From JAGXIT01 sp049293335 (GTDB taxonomy: Bacteria; Patescibacteriota; Saccharimonadia; Saccharimonadales; UBA4665): a stretch of 16,572 nt of DNA. The translations under genes were made by a program, and so were the position numbers. The DNA lies in contig JBATSO010000028.1 of the NCBI GenBank assembly GCA_049293335.1, forward strand, positions 1 to 16,572, written 5' to 3'. Below the pieces are notes generated by a model, which did not search any database, was not told the DNA's origin, and saw only the letters and a list, made by a program, of their open reading frames with translations. Each line of letters opens with the position of its first letter. Within the stretch, counting starts at the first letter, position 1. Of the stretch, positions 14,357 through 16,572 are shown piece by piece.

Positions 14357-14361
14357 ATAAT
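14356..14361 (+). promoter_or_regulatory. -10 box (TATAAT) of the recombinase gene
   Basis: Consensus TATAAT at the inner edge of T4. Expected transcript start is near 14368, giving a leader of about 122 nt, in contrast to the leaderless genes elsewhere. The corresponding place in T4' is changed (TGTCCGA), so only one end has the promoter. Confidence 0.6.
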
Positions 14362-14367
14362 GAAGGA

Positions 14368-14474
14368 GCAACACAAGATAATAAAGCGGATTTTTCTATT
14401 TGAACGCTCAAATTGCCGTTTCACAACAAGTAAAGTTCGCTTTATCTTGTGTTGCAGTGAAACGGCTTTTTGAG
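14368..14474 (+). promoter_or_regulatory. Recombinase leader with two mutually exclusive helices (candidate attenuator)
   Basis: Segment A (14368-14388, GCAACACAAGAT...AAAGCG) is complementary to A' (14438-14455, CGCTTTATCTTGTGTTGC) with a 3-nt bulge. Segment B (14408-14424, ...GCCGTTTCAC) is complementary to B' (14457-14474, GTGAAACGGCTTTTTGAG). The order A-B-A'-B' means both helices cannot form together except as a pseudoknot. B:B' runs into TTTTT and looks like an intrinsic terminator; A:A' would block it. A lies at the predicted 5' end of the RNA. The ligand or trigger is unknown. Confidence 0.5.
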
Positions 14475-14489
14475 TTGAAGGAGGGGAAA

Positions 14490-16088
14490 ATGGAAAAATA
14501 TATCTTGTATGCTCGTAAAAGCACAGATACTGAGGACAAACAGGTATTGAGCATTGACGCCCAACTCGCGGAACTCCGCAAGTATGCGAGAGAGAACAAT
14601 TTAAGAGTCGTTGACGAACTTATAGAAAAACGCACAGCCAGAAGTCCAGGACGACCAATCTTTAATTCTATGCTGGCTCGCATACAAAATGGCGAAGCCA
14701 ACGGTATTTTAGCGTGGCACCCCGACAGGCTTGCTCGCAACTCCATAGACGGCGGACAAATTATCTATTTACTCGATCAAACACCTCTAAACTTTCTGCG
14801 ATTTCCAGTCTTTCAGTTTGAGAATACATCGCAGGGCAAGTTTATGCTCTCAATTATGTTTGGTCAGAGCAAATACTATGTAGATAATCTCTCCGAAAAT
14901 ACTAAGCGAGGCTTGCGAGCAAGAGTAAGAAATGGCGATTTTCCCAGCCAAGCACCATTTGGCTACTTAAACGATTCCCGCACAAAAACGATTGTTGCAG
15001 ATAAGCGGTACGCACCACTTGTAAAAGAGTTGTTTTCTCGCTACGCTCGTGGCGATCAAACAATGGAGCAACTCGCCTATTTCTTACAAGAAAATGGAGC
15101 GATAACCAAAGGTGGAAAAACTTTTAAGGACGATAAAATAAAATCTATCTTACAAAACCCGTTTTACTATGGGCATTTTCTGTATAAAGGCGAATTACAC
15201 GAGGGCAGACACGCGCCAATTATCTCAAAAACCCTTTATGATAAGGTCCAGCAAGTTATTGACACTCGTGGGCATACCCAAAAGCAAATTAAGCCACCAA
15301 CGCCGTTTCTCGGGCTGTTAAAGTGCGCGTCTTGCGGCATGAGCATAACAGCCGAAACGAAGACTAAGACTCAGAAAAACGGCAATATGCACAGTTGGAC
15401 CTACTATCGCTGTTCTCGTAAGAAACGAGCCGTTAAATGCGACAATCCACCTATACGAGAAAAAGATCTGTTACCGCAACTTTCGGCTACTCTGGACGAT
15501 TATGCGATGTCTGATGAAGCGTATGATTTTTTAACCGATAAAATGAAACAAGATGAGCAAACCGAAAGTTCTAGCAATTTATCTTTACTAGATGATTTGC
15601 GTTCGCAAATCGCTCGCCTAAATGCTAAACAAAAGATTTTGCTAGATAGTTATCTCGACCAAGATATCGACCGTCAAACTTTCCTCGCTAAAAAATCGGA
15701 GATTTTGAGCGGAAAGAAAAGTTTAGAGGAAAGTTTAGCTAATCTCACGACCAACCAAAATGTATGGATAGAACCTATGCAAAATTGGCTAGAAACAGCA
15801 AAATCTATCTGTTATTTGCGAGAAACTGATGATTTTGATGGGCAAAAATCCGTATTGTCGGAAATCTTTAGCTCGAACCTATTTTTGTCGGACAAAACCC
15901 TCACCCAAACCCCAAATGGCTTAGTCCCAAAACCCACTTTCCGAAAGGGGGCGGAAAGTGAGTTTTGCCTGTGGCAGAAATTGCAAAATCTGAACCAAAA
16001 AATCACCCATGTAGGCGAAGATTTGGATTTTTACTCTGAAATGGTGCGGATGAGAGGACTTGAACCTCCACGTACTTGCGTACACTAG
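14490..16088 (+). CDS. Large serine recombinase
   Basis: 532 aa from the ATG at 14490, chosen because GAAGGAGG (14478-14485) precedes it and MEKYILYARKS is the family's N-terminus; the frame is open further upstream, but only through the structured leader. Resolvase catalytic domain: YARKS with nucleophile Ser11 and HPDRLARNS. Then comes the recombinase domain (VRNGDFPSQAPFGYLND, IKSILQNPFYYG), a zinc ribbon with C279, C282, C308 and C317, and a coiled-coil-like region (LLDDLRSQIARLNAKQKILL). The role is DNA integration or excision at a tRNA end, by family. Residues from about 468 on are encoded by T4', and the last codons by tRNA-Leu read antisense (VRMRGLEPPRTCVH), so the tail differs between integrated and excised forms. 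No excisionase gene seen. Confidence 0.92.
   Translation: MEKYILYARKSTDTEDKQVLSIDAQLAELRKYARENNLRVVDELIEKRTARSPGRPIFNSMLARIQNGEANGILAWHPDRLARNSIDGGQIIYLLDQTPLNFLRFPVFQFENTSQGKFMLSIMFGQSKYYVDNLSENTKRGLRARVRNGDFPSQAPFGYLNDSRTKTIVADKRYAPLVKELFSRYARGDQTMEQLAYFLQENGAITKGGKTFKDDKIKSILQNPFYYGHFLYKGELHEGRHAPIISKTLYDKVQQVIDTRGHTQKQIKPPTPFLGLLKCASCGMSITAETKTKTQKNGNMHSWTYYRCSRKKRAVKCDNPPIREKDLLPQLSATLDDYAMSDEAYDFLTDKMKQDEQTESSSNLSLLDDLRSQIARLNAKQKILLDSYLDQDIDRQTFLAKKSEILSGKKSLEESLANLTTNQNVWIEPMQNWLETAKSICYLRETDDFDGQKSVLSEIFSSNLFLSDKTLTQTPNGLVPKPTFRKGAESEFCLWQKLQNLNQKITHVGEDLDFYSEMVRMRGLEPPRTCVH
15892..16041 (+). repeat. T4', right inverted repeat of the recombinase module (150 bp)
   Basis: Inverted partner of 14207-14356. 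It is the 3' coding end of the recombinase and ends at the TGGTG core next to the tRNA. Confidence 0.88.
16042..16046 (+). repeat. attR-like junction core (TGGTG) at the tRNA-Leu CCA end
   Basis: Reads CTCTGAAA-TGGTG-CGGATGAG. On the minus strand this is CACCA: the last acceptor-stem base, the discriminator and the encoded CCA. Insertion here leaves the tRNA gene whole. Confidence 0.55.
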
Positions 16089-16128
16089 CACCTGAAGCTA
16101 GCGCGTCTACCAATTCCGCCACATCCGC
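16042..16128 (-). tRNA. tRNA-Leu (anticodon CAG)
   Basis: Minus strand, 87 nt with encoded CCA. The acceptor stem GCGGATG / CATCCGC is perfect. D-arm contains GGCGGAATTGGTAGACGC; the anticodon stem CTAGC / GCTAG encloses loop TTCAGGT (anticodon CAG, reads CUG); a long variable arm (GTACGCAAGTAC) marks a class II tRNA; T-loop GGTTCAAGTCC follows. The recombinase reading frame runs antisense into its 3' half. It is the integration target of the element. Confidence 0.95.
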
Positions 16129-16353
16129 ATATAGATAAATTGTTAAGAGTTTTTGTAGTTTAGTGTCGTTACGGACTTTGACGCGCTTCGCGTCTACGAT
16201 AAACTTGCGTTTCACGCAGCGCCACATCCGCATGAGTGTAAAATTTGAGGTACTATCGAAGTTTTGTGCCATTCTCGGGCTGAGCCCCGTATACTCTTGT
16301 CCGATACTTATCTTGGTGACACAAAATATTATACATCAGATATCAATGAGGTG
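16129..16353. other. Intergenic region between divergent tRNA-Leu and eno
   Basis: Holds hairpins GACGCG-ctt-CGCGTC (16180-16194) and TGCGT-ttc-ACGCA, and an exact 14-bp copy (CGCCACATCCGCAT, 16220-16233) of the tRNA-Leu 5' end at 16117-16130. This may be a leftover tRNA fragment. The tRNA promoter must lie at its left end (AT-rich 16129-16165). No gene seen. Confidence 0.5.
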
Positions 16354-16359
16354 TAGAAT
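16354..16359 (+). promoter_or_regulatory. -10 box (TAGAAT) of eno
   Basis: TAGAAT ends 6 nt before the ATG at 16366 and there is no Shine-Dalgarno, so a leaderless transcript is likely. Confidence 0.5.
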
Positions 16360-16365
16360 AAAAGT

Positions 16366-16572
16366 ATGAATGAATTAAACATCAAAACTATCATCGCTCG
16401 TCAAATCATAGACTCCCGGGGCAACCCTACCGTGGAGACCGATGTCACGCTGGAGGGTGGCGCTATAGGGCGAGCCGCCGTGCCAAGTGGCGCGAGCACC
16501 GGCTCTGGCGAAGCCATCGAACTACGTGATAACGCTGCTGCCTACGGGGGCAAAGGTGTTACACAAGCCATC
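16366..16572 (+). CDS. eno: Enolase (phosphopyruvate hydratase), N-terminal part
   Basis: The first 69 codons are inside the window. MNELNIKTIIARQIIDSRGNPTVE has the conserved ARxIxDSRGNPTVE start, followed by RAAVPSGASTGSGEAIELRD, the mobile loop containing the S-G-A-S-T motif that closes over the active site, and GGKGVTQAI. Enolase converts 2-phosphoglycerate to phosphoenolpyruvate in glycolysis and needs Mg2+. The active-site Lys and metal ligands lie outside the window. It is the only clear core metabolic gene here and marks the end of the accessory region. Confidence 0.95.
   Translation, partial: MNELNIKTIIARQIIDSRGNPTVETDVTLEGGAIGRAAVPSGASTGSGEAIELRDNAAAYGGKGVTQAI

Larger units (their letters stand above)
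10236..16046. mobile_element. Integrated element: hairpin-separated cassette array plus large serine recombinase, at tRNA-Leu
   Basis: About 5.8 kb bounded by direct copies of TGGTG (10236-10240, 16042-16046); the right copy is the CCA end of tRNA-Leu on the minus strand. Order inside: alpha, h1, cassette C1, h2, C2, h3, C3, h4, alpha', TGGTG in inverted orientation, T4, recombinase, T4'. No transposase, replication, conjugation or phage structural gene is present. The boundary call rests on the shared core, on the restored reading frame when the element is removed in silico, and on the recombinase lying at one end. It is not shown whether the element still moves. Confidence 0.7.

Noticed and set aside
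14160..14411. Minus-strand open frame in T4 as a separate gene
   Set aside because: It is the inverted copy of the recombinase 3' end joined to alpha', with no start signal; it is better described as a repeat and attP-like junction.
14400..14489. Upstream start (TTG at 14400) for the recombinase
   Set aside because: It lies in the middle of the structured leader without a Shine-Dalgarno, whereas the ATG at 14490 has one and gives the family's usual N-terminus.

Overview
The window looks like a chromosomal segment of a Patescibacteria (CPR) bacterium, possibly Saccharibacteria-like. The evidence is indirect: many start codons sit 6-10 nt after a TATAAT-type -10 box, which suggests leaderless transcripts, and a large serine recombinase abuts a tRNA gene and reads into it antisense, a layout I associate with that group. 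I put this at moderate confidence; there is no rRNA or ribosomal protein gene to settle it.

Layout. Positions 2-8423 hold a type I secretion locus: a large RTX exoprotein with an N-terminal lipase domain (5' end outside the window), an HlyB-type ABC transporter whose C39-like domain lacks the catalytic Cys, and an HlyD-type adaptor. Positions 8552-10240 are a graveyard: a GHKL ATPase broken by an internal deletion and a frameshift, a YNGW-N-ETW phage/plasmid-type gene with two in-frame stops, and what looks like the C-terminal tail of an older recombinase.

Positions 10236-16046 form a compact integrated element bounded by the direct 5-bp repeat TGGTG, which on the right is the encoded CCA end (plus two bases) of a tRNA-Leu gene. 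Its cargo half (10236-14206) is enclosed by near-identical 133-bp inverted repeats (alpha, alpha') and divided by four copies of a 33-34-nt GC-rich imperfect palindrome (h1-h4). The three cassettes between the palindromes each carry their own private 31-35-bp terminal inverted repeats (T1, T2, T3) that abut the palindromes to the base. Cargo: DUF1801 plus ClbS/DfsB-like proteins; an unknown 278-aa protein; a SAM methyltransferase convergent with a small PD-(D/E)XK-like nuclease. The recombinase half (14207-16041) is a large serine recombinase module flanked by its own 150-bp inverted repeats (T4, T4').

The three TGGTG junctions fit one scheme: 10236 behaves as attL, 16042 as attR, and the inverted copy at 14202 has the sequence expected of the joined attP. 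Removing 10241-16046 and joining 10240 to 16047 restores an uninterrupted older recombinase tail running into the tRNA, so the element seems to have landed at an already occupied tRNA-Leu site. The recombinase leader has two mutually exclusive helices, one of which ends in a T-run, so it may be attenuated. After the tRNA, the core gene eno starts on the plus strand and runs off the window.

The hairpin-separated, privately TIR-bounded cassettes beside a serine recombinase are the best candidate here for an undescribed system: integron-like in logic, but without a tyrosine integrase or canonical attC sites.
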